Part shown: positions 7,494 to 14,000 of the stretch, piece after piece | Position numbering within the stretch: position 1 is the first letter of the stretch | Layout: each line of letters starts with the position of its first letter | From: CBFDBT01 sp965603115 | GTDB lineage: Bacteria; Pseudomonadota; Alphaproteobacteria; Sphingomonadales; Kordiimonadaceae | DNA length: 17,987 nt | NCBI GenBank assembly: GCA_965603115.1 | Contig: CBFDBT010000038.1 | Location: 1 to 17,987 of the forward strand | Direction of reading: 5' to 3' | Made by a program: the position numbers and the translations under genes | Notes under the pieces: generated by a model | What the model was told of the DNA's origin: nothing | What the model saw: only the letters and a program-made list of their open reading frames with translations | The model's database searches: none

Positions 7494-8855
7494 ATGACCC
7501 AAATAAAGCTATATAATACACTCGCTCGGGAAAAGCAGATATTCACTCCCATCGATCCAGAAAATGTGCGCATGTATGTTTGCGGGCCAACGGTTTATGA
7601 CTTTGCCCATATTGGTAATGCGCGCCCAGTTGTGGTGTTTGATACGCTCTTTCGTTTGCTGCGCCATGTTTATGGCGGTGATCATGTTACCTATGCCCGT
7701 AATTTTACTGACATTGATGATAAAATTATGCAGCGAGCAGATGATGAGGGTGTGAGTATAAAGGCGCTGACTAAAAAGTTTTCAAAGGTATACGAAGAGG
7801 ATATGGCGACCCTGAATACCATGGAGCCAAGCTTGCAGCCCCGCGCTACTGATCACATTCCTGAAATGATCAAGATGATGCGCACGCTGATTGAAAAGGG
7901 CCATGCTTATGAAGCAGAAGGTCATGTGTTGTTTAACGTAGCTTCGATGGAAAGTTATGGTGGCTTGTCGCGTCACAGTCGCGATGAGCTGGTCGCAGGT
8001 GCGCGTGTTGAAGTAGCCACATTTAAAAAAGACCCCGCTGACTTTGTGCTGTGGAAGCCATCAACTGAAGATCAAGTGGGTTGGGGCAGTCCTTGGGGTC
8101 GCGGTCGACCCGGTTGGCACCTGGAATGTAGCTGCATGATTGAAAAGCATTTGGGGCAAACAATTGATATTCACGGTGGCGGACAGGATTTGATATTCCC
8201 CCACCACGAAAATGAAATTGCCCAAAGTGAATGTTGTCACGGCGTAAAATTTGTTAATTACTGGATGCATAATGGCTATCTAACCGTGGACGGTGAGAAG
8301 ATGTCTAAATCACTGGGTAATTTCCACACCGTGCATGACCTGATTAAAGAACATGCTGGTGAAGCCCTGCGTATGTCGCTTCTCAATGCGCATTACCGTC
8401 AGCCGGTTGATTTCTCTCACTCTGCTGTGCGTGAGCAAAAATCGCGTCTGGATAAATGGTATCGCCTAACTGAGGGCGTTGAGGCAGCATCCTCAGTGCC
8501 TTTGACTGTGGTTGAGGCCTTGTCGGATGATCTCAATACACCCAAGGCGCTGGCCGCGCTGGATGCGCTGGCATCATCTGATACAGCCGCTGAGCTGAAG
8601 GCCGGTGCTCAGTTCATGGGGGTTTTATTAAAGACGCACGCGGAGTGGTTTGCTGATTTTAATGATACTCAAAAAGAGTGGATTGCCGCTAATGGTCCTT
8701 TATATGAAAAAGCTCGTGCTGATAAGGATTTTGAATTAGCAGATAAGATCAGGGATGAAGCCTATAAATTGGGCTTATCTCCGGAAATTAAGTCAGAATG
8801 TAAAATTTCTTGGAAGAAAATCCCTGTAATTAAAACTTTTATAACTGAAAAATGA
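7494..8855 (+). CDS. cysS: Cysteine--tRNA ligase
   Basis: This class I synthetase charges tRNA-Cys. It shows YVCGPTVYDFAHIGNARP with the first zinc-ligand cysteine at residue 30 and HIGN just after, then WHLECSCM, DIHGGGQDLIFPHHENE (further zinc ligands) and KMSKS at residues 269-273. Its 453 residues fit the family. The start is one base after the gltX stop with no separate ribosome site, so translational coupling is likely. The C-terminal tail is unusual: instead of ending shortly after the usual TTW(K/R)R-like motif, the frame reads ISWKKI and continues for about ten residues to a TGA that abuts the palindromic element starting at 8856. The tail's codons are AT-rich. This may mark a spot where repeat insertion replaced the original gene end. 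Confidence 0.97.
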   Translation: MTQIKLYNTLAREKQIFTPIDPENVRMYVCGPTVYDFAHIGNARPVVVFDTLFRLLRHVYGGDHVTYARNFTDIDDKIMQRADDEGVSIKALTKKFSKVYEEDMATLNTMEPSLQPRATDHIPEMIKMMRTLIEKGHAYEAEGHVLFNVASMESYGGLSRHSRDELVAGARVEVATFKKDPADFVLWKPSTEDQVGWGSPWGRGRPGWHLECSCMIEKHLGQTIDIHGGGQDLIFPHHENEIAQSECCHGVKFVNYWMHNGYLTVDGEKMSKSLGNFHTVHDLIKEHAGEALRMSLLNAHYRQPVDFSHSAVREQKSRLDKWYRLTEGVEAASSVPLTVVEALSDDLNTPKALAALDALASSDTAAELKAGAQFMGVLLKTHAEWFADFNDTQKEWIAANGPLYEKARADKDFELADKIRDEAYKLGLSPEIKSECKISWKKIPVIKTFITEK

Positions 8856-8978
8856 CCGTCATTCCGGCGAAGGCCGGAATCCAGTACCAAGAAGTTAAGT
8901 CCTCGCTAATGCGAGGCCATAATTTAATTCTGGATCCCGTGTCGTAATTTGACCTTGCGGTCAAAGCACGGGATGACG
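8856..8978. repeat. Composite palindromic element between cysS and trmJ (copies E and F)
   Basis: Three structured parts fill almost the whole gap. Copy E begins CGTCATTCCGGC and has a perfect 8-bp stem (8861-8868 with 8873-8880) closing a GAAG loop, then CCAG. A central hairpin, CCTCGC (8901-8906) with GCGAGG (8911-8916), has a TAAT loop. Copy F is inverted: ATCCCGTG (8934-8941) with CACGGGAT (8967-8974), containing an inner perfect stem TTTGACC/GGTCAAA (8948-8954/8959-8965) with a TTGC loop, and it ends in GACG. The two ends face each other, as in a REPIN. It begins immediately after the cysS stop and ends 22 bases before trmJ. It might also stabilise or end the nadE-gltX-cysS message, but it has no T-run of a normal terminator. 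Confidence 0.88.
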
Positions 8979-9000
8979 AAAGAGTGAGTGAATAAACAAA

Positions 9001-9726
9001 ATGACCCAGCCTGCAATCATTCTTGTGAACCCGCAAATGGCAGAGAACATAGGCCATGCAGCGCGGGCAATGTTAAACTTTGGTCTGACCGATTTGCGTC
9101 TTGTAGCCCCTCGCGATGGCTGGCCAAATCACGACTCTAAGTCTACAGCGGCTGGAGCGGATGATTTGTTAAAAAATGCAAAGGTGTTTAACACCACCAA
9201 AGAGGCTGTAGCCGATTGTTCACGGGTTTTTGCCACAACTGTACGTGACCGCGATATGCCCAAGCCCGTCGTAACGGCCCGTGAGGCCGCGGCGCAAATG
9301 CGAGATGTAATCGGCAAAGGCGAGCGGTCAGCGGTTTTGTTTGGTCCTGAACGCAGTGGGCTGACAAATGATGATGTGGTACTCGCGGACACTGTGCTGT
9401 CCATTCCTGTGAATCCAGATTTCAGCAGCCTTAATTTGGGGCAGGCTGTTATACTCGTGTCATATGAATGGTTTGTATCAAGCGATGATAGCAAACCTTA
9501 CGTCGAGTATGAAGGTGATACTGCTAGTAAGGCAGAGCTTGTTGGACTGATGGAACACATAGAGCAACAGCTTGAAAATAAAGGGTATTTCCGCAGTAGC
9601 GGGCGTCGTGAAACTCAAAAACGCATGATAAGAAACCTTTTGCAGAATAGCGGCTTGTCCTCGCAAGAGATTCAGACATTTAGGGGCGTTATTAAATCGC
9701 TATCAGGCGAGGCTCAAAGTCGGTAG
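9001..9726 (+). CDS. trmJ: tRNA (cytidine/uridine-32-2'-O-)-methyltransferase TrmJ-like
   Basis: This SPOUT-class RNA methyltransferase (TrmH superfamily) uses S-adenosylmethionine to methylate the ribose of nucleotide 32 in the tRNA anticodon loop. Its 241 residues carry the three conserved motifs: NIGHAAR at residues 16-22 with the catalytic arginine, LFGPERSGL with E117/R118, and IPVNPDFSSLNLGQAV from residue 135, which forms the trefoil knot and cofactor pocket. The C-terminal extension, with SSGRRETQKRMIRNLLQ and SSQEIQTFRGVIKSL, is typical of TrmJ and distinguishes it from shorter relatives. The ribosome site is poor (GAGTGAG 15 bases upstream). Its last 24 bases overlap the end of the PAS-domain gene on the opposite strand. 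Confidence 0.93.
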   Translation: MTQPAIILVNPQMAENIGHAARAMLNFGLTDLRLVAPRDGWPNHDSKSTAAGADDLLKNAKVFNTTKEAVADCSRVFATTVRDRDMPKPVVTAREAAAQMRDVIGKGERSAVLFGPERSGLTNDDVVLADTVLSIPVNPDFSSLNLGQAVILVSYEWFVSSDDSKPYVEYEGDTASKAELVGLMEHIEQQLENKGYFRSSGRRETQKRMIRNLLQNSGLSSQEIQTFRGVIKSLSGEAQSR

Positions 9727-10281
9727 TTCAGCTATGAAGGTGTCATCGTTTGGAATGCCGCTGCCAATATCGATAAACTCTAGACTTGTGTATGGAGAGA
9801 GTTCGCTTAGCTTTCCCTGCATAGAGTTTACCTCTGATGCTGCGGTTTGATCTTCAAAATACATTAGGAAGTATTTGTCTTTGCTATTCTCAGAAATCAG
9901 AGGAAGACTGTATGTGCTAAGATTTATAGTTAAACCAGTTTCTTTTTTTAATTGACGGGTGGTGTGAACTCCGCACGGTCGTTCAAGCATAGTCTTATGA
10001 AGATTTGCGACAAATTCTTTTTCTACGCCTGACATGATGTCATATATATTCAGGCCTGTTAATGGGCTACTATAGACTTCATTTAATTTTTCCCCTGAAA
10101 TTTTGACGATTACACTACCAGGTTTTGACATTTTTCCGAGTAGGTAATAGGGCAGGAGTTGGGGTAGTGTCATTGGGTCAAAGGCTTCTTTTAAAGGAAT
10201 TCCATCCTTATTCTTTGGCAAACTTGTTATCATCTCAATCAGAGATTCTACATTAGATTTATTAGATTTCGCTATAACCAT
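9703..10281 (-). CDS. PAS_5-like PAS domain protein
   Basis: The gene codes for about 192 residues. It resembles the PAS_5 group common in Alphaproteobacteria, where a PAS sensor fold stands alone without an output domain. The cues are the middle segment SLPKNKDGIPLKEAFDPMTLPQLLPYYLL and ISGEKLNEVYSSPLTGLNIYDI, which matches the group's pattern of a variable (K/T)-L-x(4)-G-x-(D/N)-(L/I) turn. The ligand is unknown. I prefer ATG at 10281 over a TTG three bases earlier, because AGGGG lies eight bases before the ATG. A likely promoter with a 19-bp palindrome over its -10 box sits just upstream. No signal peptide or membrane segment is visible. The 3' end overlaps trmJ by 24 bp. Confidence 0.7.
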   Translation of the reverse strand: MVIAKSNKSNVESLIEMITSLPKNKDGIPLKEAFDPMTLPQLLPYYLLGKMSKPGSVIVKISGEKLNEVYSSPLTGLNIYDIMSGVEKEFVANLHKTMLERPCGVHTTRQLKKETGLTINLSTYSLPLISENSKDKYFLMYFEDQTAASEVNSMQGKLSELSPYTSLEFIDIGSGIPNDDTFIAELPTLSLA

Positions 10282-10316
10282 CAACTATGCCCCTAATAGG
10301 AATAATTTTAGCTAAT

Positions 10317-10354
10317 TTAACTATAATATAGTTAAGGTACCATTAATCAGTAAA
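10317..10354 (-). promoter_or_regulatory. Promoter and candidate operator of the PAS gene
   Basis: On the minus strand TTTACT (plus 10349-10354) and TATATT (plus 10325-10330) are 18 bases apart, a plausible sigma-70 promoter about 36 bases upstream of the ATG. The -10 box lies inside a perfect palindrome TTAACTATAATATAGTTAA (10317-10335), with nine-base arms around a single central base. A dimeric repressor bound there would block the promoter. The protein that binds is unknown. Confidence 0.45.
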
Positions 10355-10400
10355 AATAAGAGGTTTTACTGTGGACACGCGGCTGATGGTAATCAAAAAG

Positions 10401-11396
10401 TTATTTGGACTCTTTTAATATTTCCGCAGCTTCAATGGCAAAATAGGTCAAAATTCCGCTGGCCCCGGCGCGTTTAAACGCCATTAAGCTTTCCATAATA
10501 ACTGATTGCCTGTCGAGCCAGCCATTGTCAGCTGCAGCTACGAGCATGGCGTACTCACCACTGACTTGATAGGCAAAGGTAGGAACACTAAAAGTGTCTT
10601 TAGCGCGGCGAACAATGTCAAGATATGGCATTCCGGGTTTAACCATTATGCTGTCAGCACCCTCATTAATATCGAGTTCGATCTCACGCAGGGCTTCATC
10701 AGAATTTGCAGGATCCATTTGGTAGGTCTTCTTGTCGCCTTTTAAGCTGCCTGTTGAGCCGACAGCGTCGCGAAAAGGTCCGTAAAAAGCTGAGGCATAT
10801 TTAGCAGCATAGGCCATGATTTGAACACCATGATACCCAGCACCGTCTAAAGCTTTTCTAATTTCACCGATGCGGCCATCCATCATGTCGCTAGGGGCAA
10901 TAATATCAGCGCCTGCCTTGGCTTGTTCTACCGCTTGCTTGTTTAAAAGAACAATCGTTTCATCATTCAAAATAATGCCGTCTTCAACCAAACCATCCTG
11001 TCCATGGCTTGTGTAGGGGTCGAGTGCTACATCAGCAAGCAGCCCAATTTGCGGAACAGCCTTTTTGATAGCTCTTAAAGCTTTATTCATTAAATTTTCA
11101 GGATTATGCGATTCTTCTGCAGTTTCGCTGCGTTTATTCTTTGGAGTAGAGGGGAAAAGGGCGAGGCATGGAATGCCTAGGTCCGCAGCCTTTGTTGCGG
11201 CTTCAACAGCTAGGTCAATGGTTAATCTATATACCCCTGGCATCGAGGCTACTTCAATTTTTTTATTTTCACCTTCACAGATGAAAATAGGCCAGATTAG
11301 GTCATGAGCACTGAGTTCATTTTCTCTCACTAGATTGCGAGACCAAGCAGAATTTCTGGTGCGGCGCAAACGCGTGTTTGGATATTTAGCAGACAT
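10401..11396 (-). CDS. hemB: Delta-aminolevulinic acid dehydratase (porphobilinogen synthase), Mg-type
   Basis: It condenses two 5-aminolevulinate molecules to porphobilinogen, the second step of heme synthesis after HemA. The protein has 331 residues, with an N-terminal arm RLRRTRNSAWSRNLVREN. The two Schiff-base lysines are K199 (AYAAKYASAFYGPFRDA) and K253 (IMVKPGMPYLDIV). The metal site reads DVALDPYTSHGQDG, with aspartate and alanine instead of the three cysteines of zinc enzymes; this is the Mg-dependent class usual in Alphaproteobacteria. AGGA lies about six bases before the ATG. An out-of-frame ATG four bases upstream opens a four-codon frame that ends inside the hemB start, probably without effect. 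It is divergent from ldtR across an AT-rich region. Confidence 0.97.
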   Translation of the reverse strand: MSAKYPNTRLRRTRNSAWSRNLVRENELSAHDLIWPIFICEGENKKIEVASMPGVYRLTIDLAVEAATKAADLGIPCLALFPSTPKNKRSETAEESHNPENLMNKALRAIKKAVPQIGLLADVALDPYTSHGQDGLVEDGIILNDETIVLLNKQAVEQAKAGADIIAPSDMMDGRIGEIRKALDGAGYHGVQIMAYAAKYASAFYGPFRDAVGSTGSLKGDKKTYQMDPANSDEALREIELDINEGADSIMVKPGMPYLDIVRRAKDTFSVPTFAYQVSGEYAMLVAAADNGWLDRQSVIMESLMAFKRAGASGILTYFAIEAAEILKESK

Positions 11397-11689
11397 ACAT
11401 GTTCCTAGGTATTAGAGGCTTTATAAGCAGTTGCTTGTTGTTCTATACAGCATAAAGGGAAATATTGTGAATGTCATTATAGAAATTATACTAAAATTAA
11501 CACAAATTTAAGAAGCTATGAATATGTTTTGTTAAGATTATGTATTAAATTTTGATGTAATAATCACATGTTTAGGTAATTTATTGCAAAATATTGATAT
11601 ATTTTTTAGATTAATTGTGTAAAATAATGTATATATTTTATTATACAGTTTAAATTCTCTGATTTAGATATGCATGAAAAGGGATGATT
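11397..11689. promoter_or_regulatory. AT-rich divergent regulatory region between hemB and ldtR
   Basis: This 293-base gap has no gene and is strongly AT-rich. It must hold the promoters of hemB (leftward) and ldtR (rightward). A TTAA-N7-TTAA match at 11497-11511 fits the binding pattern of the alphaproteobacterial cell-cycle regulator CtrA, but such a match is not rare in DNA this AT-rich. An imperfect 30-bp palindrome at 11618-11647 lies about 42 bases before ldtR (12 of 15 positions symmetric) and could be an operator for LdtR itself. Confidence 0.4.
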
Positions 11690-12166
11690 ATGAACGAATA
11701 TGAAACAAAGCCGCAGGATCTTTTTTTAGATATTTTAGGGTTGGTTGAGCGACTACACCGTCGTTTGCTTGATGTTATTAAAGAACAGCTAGATAGCAAG
11801 GGCATGTCGGCACTTAACCCTGTTCAAGCTTTGCTTATTCACAATATTAGTGAGAATGATTTAACGGCTGGAGAACTTAAGACACGTGGGTACTACCAAG
11901 GCTCGAATGTTAGCTATTATCTTAAAAAACTTGTTGTCATGGGGTTTCTTTATCATGTGAGTAGCGAACATGACCGTCGAGCTGTAAGAATATCTCTCAC
12001 AGATAAAGGCTATGAAGTTAGAGAGATGGTATCGACTTTGTATGAAAGCCACTTGAATGAATTGATGAGTGATGAACTTATGAATATGGAAGACCTCAAA
12101 GTGTTAAAAAGAAATCTTCGTAATTTAGAACGCTATTGGACCGATAAGTTACGTTTTTCATTTTAG
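11690..12166 (+). CDS. ldtR: MarR-family regulator of the LdtR type
   Basis: This protein of 158 residues is a winged-helix MarR regulator. The recognition region TAGELKTRGYYQGSNVSYYLKKL and the wing SSEHDRRAVRISLTDKG closely follow LdtR, described in Liberibacter and Sinorhizobium as controlling an L,D-transpeptidase gene and osmotic tolerance. The N-terminal LVERLHRRLLDVIKEQLD helix and the C-terminal helices would form the dimer. The name is an inference from family likeness, since no ldtP target is in this window. ATG 11690 is preferred to ATG 11684 because AAAAGGG sits directly against the earlier codon and correctly spaced from the later one. The gene ends before a clear terminator and is probably a single-gene transcript, perhaps self-controlled. 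Confidence 0.85.
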   Translation: MNEYETKPQDLFLDILGLVERLHRRLLDVIKEQLDSKGMSALNPVQALLIHNISENDLTAGELKTRGYYQGSNVSYYLKKLVVMGFLYHVSSEHDRRAVRISLTDKGYEVREMVSTLYESHLNELMSDELMNMEDLKVLKRNLRNLERYWTDKLRFSF

Positions 12167-12189
12167 GCAAATTAGTCTTAAAGAATTAT

Positions 12190-12218
12190 AAAAGGGCCAG
12201 TTGGCCCTTTTTGTTTTT
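12190..12218 (+). terminator. Rho-independent terminator after ldtR
   Basis: AAAGGGCC (12191-12198) pairs perfectly with GGCCCTTT (12203-12210) around the loop AGTT, and the stem can be extended by an A-T pair. It is followed by TTGTTTTT. It lies 24 bases after the ldtR stop and separates ldtR from the deaminase gene. It is the clearest intrinsic terminator in the window. Confidence 0.92.
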
Positions 12219-12293
12219 AAGGGATATCTAGAATCTTCTATTCAAAGTTTCCTTTTGCTCTTATTGTAAAATGAAACAATGAGAGAGAATAAT

Positions 12294-13904
12294 ATGACCA
12301 AATTCATATCTACCTATTTAGCCTTGGCCATAGCTGCCACAATGACCTTAAATGTGTATGCTGAGCAGGAAAACACTATTGAAATGAGTCAGTCTGCTGA
12401 TCAACTAGTCATAAATGATGCGTTTTCTGAGGCCAAGAAGAGCCTTCCACATTTGCGCACATTTTTAAAGAAATTCCCTAAGGGTGGAGATCTGCATAAT
12501 CATTTAGTTGGTGCTATATACGCGGAGAGTTACATCGCTTGGGGTGCTGAAGATGGTTTATGCATTCATCCACAAACCTTTGGGCTTGTACCACCAGAAA
12601 AAGGCAAGGCTTGTGAGATATCAGCCAAGCAAGCCACGCAGTCTGGTTTGATTAGAGACAAAACTATTAATGCTTTGTCGATGAGGAGCTTCCAGCCTTC
12701 AAATGGTTGGAGCGCCCACGATCAATTTTTCTCGACTTTTGACAAGATGTATTATGCTAATTTTTATCAGTATGGCAGTGGCCCGCTACGCTCTGGAGAT
12801 ATGCTGGCTGAGCTTTCTGCGCGTGCGGCTGCTCAAAATTTAGGATATCTTGAATTGCTGCATACTATGGAATTGGGTTCTATCTTATCAATGGTGCCTG
12901 CTAATTTCGGGGAAAAAGAAAAGAGCATAGCAGGGCTGTATAAAGCCTTGATGCGCGGGTCTTTTGGCAAGGCATTGCCGCAGTTAGTTTCCAATGCAAG
13001 GGCCCATCTGGATTTGGCGACAAAACGAAAAAACCTGCTTTTGGATTGTGAAAATACTGGTAATGGATGCAATGTTAATATCCTCTTTTTGCATCAGGTC
13101 ATTCGGGAGTTTTCTTTACCACAAGTTTTTGCCCAGTTGATCTTGGGGGCAGAGCTTGCCCGCACTGATCACAGAATGGTGGGCCTGAATATGGTTGCAC
13201 CAGAAGATGGCGCTATCGCCATGGCGGATTATGATAAGCATATGCAGATGGTTAATTTTCTTTGGAAAAAAGAGGCTGAAGCAGGTGGTGACTTAAATGT
13301 CAGTCTCCATGCAGGGGAGCTTACCCTAGGACTAGTTGCACCAGATGGTCTTCGTTCGCATATTCGCTCAGCCATAGAGGTCGCGCACGCTAAACGTATC
13401 GGTCATGGTATAGCTGTTGCCCATGAAGATAACTCTAAAGAATTACTGAAAAAGATGGCGCAAGATGAGATTATGGTAGAGATCAACCTGAGCAGCAATG
13501 AGGCTATCCTTGGTATAAAAGGTAGTGATCATCCTTATGCACTCTATAAAGAGTCTGGTGTTCCTATGGCTCTTTCTACTGATGATGAAGGTGTTTCCCG
13601 TATTGATATTACCAATGAATATATGAGGGCTGTCACCGAGCAGGGCGTAACCTATACTGATTTGCTTCAACTCTCACGCAATAGTCTGACGTATAGTTTT
13701 ATTCCGGGGGACAGTCTTTGGCAGAAAAAATCTATCTCCAATGCTGCCTGTGCTCGAGACTTAGGCGCTGACAAAGCTAGTGCATCGCCTGAATGTCAGG
13801 CGTTTTTAGATTCTAGTGACAAAGCCATGATGCAGTGGAGGCTGGAAAAAAATATTAACTTATTTGAAGCCTATTTGTTGTTAAATTCTAGAAAAGACGG
13901 CTAA
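12294..13904 (+). CDS. Exported adenosine deaminase-family protein (ADGF-like)
   Basis: The mature protein belongs to the adenosine/AMP deaminase metallohydrolases. From ATG 12294 it has 536 residues. Zinc ligands are H68 and H70 (GDLHNH), H339 (LHAGE, followed by catalytic E342) and D430 (STDDEG); H371 in RIGHG is the active-site histidine. All expected catalytic residues are present. Residues 1-24 form a Sec signal peptide with core LALAIAATMTL and V-Y-A cleavage. It is longer than cytosolic deaminases (about 340 residues) because of insertions containing several cysteines, as in secreted ADGF/CECR1-like enzymes. It probably deaminates external adenosine in the periplasm or outside, for nucleoside salvage; the substrate is inferred. 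AGAGAGA lies six bases before this ATG, which is better than an in-frame ATG at 12279. Confidence 0.88.
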   Translation: MTKFISTYLALAIAATMTLNVYAEQENTIEMSQSADQLVINDAFSEAKKSLPHLRTFLKKFPKGGDLHNHLVGAIYAESYIAWGAEDGLCIHPQTFGLVPPEKGKACEISAKQATQSGLIRDKTINALSMRSFQPSNGWSAHDQFFSTFDKMYYANFYQYGSGPLRSGDMLAELSARAAAQNLGYLELLHTMELGSILSMVPANFGEKEKSIAGLYKALMRGSFGKALPQLVSNARAHLDLATKRKNLLLDCENTGNGCNVNILFLHQVIREFSLPQVFAQLILGAELARTDHRMVGLNMVAPEDGAIAMADYDKHMQMVNFLWKKEAEAGGDLNVSLHAGELTLGLVAPDGLRSHIRSAIEVAHAKRIGHGIAVAHEDNSKELLKKMAQDEIMVEINLSSNEAILGIKGSDHPYALYKESGVPMALSTDDEGVSRIDITNEYMRAVTEQGVTYTDLLQLSRNSLTYSFIPGDSLWQKKSISNAACARDLGADKASASPECQAFLDSSDKAMMQWRLEKNINLFEAYLLLNSRKDG

Positions 13905-13930
13905 TATCTTATTTATTAAATTTGCAAAAT

Positions 13931-13979
13931 ATGATCTGCGTCAATATGGCTGTGGACCTTTGGGTGTATATCCAGTAAT
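13931..13979 (+). promoter_or_regulatory. FNR/FixK-like box and promoter upstream of hemA
   Basis: ATGATCTGCGTCAA (13931-13944) matches eight of ten fixed bases of the FNR/FixK pattern TTGAT-N4-ATCAA; the inner TGAT and TCAA are intact. TATATC at 13967-13972 can serve as -10, predicting a start near 13979. The box centre is then about 41.5 bases upstream, the spacing of class II FNR-type activation. hemA is a known FnrL or FixK target in several alphaproteobacteria. No good -35 is visible, as expected for an activated promoter. Confidence 0.6.
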
Positions 13980-14000
13980 GGTGTAGGATGATTTCTAGTA

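Noticed and set aside
10348..10371. Perfect CAGTAAAA/TTTTACTG hairpin as hemB terminator
   Set aside because: The stem is AT-rich and, read in the hemB direction, is followed by ATTAATGG and not a U-run. It also overlaps the likely -35 of the PAS gene.
11542..11575. FNR- or CRP-like box upstream of hemB/ldtR (TTGAT...ATCAC)
   Set aside because: The half sites are six bases apart where FNR needs four, and the CRP pattern is also two bases too wide. The surrounding DNA is very AT-rich.
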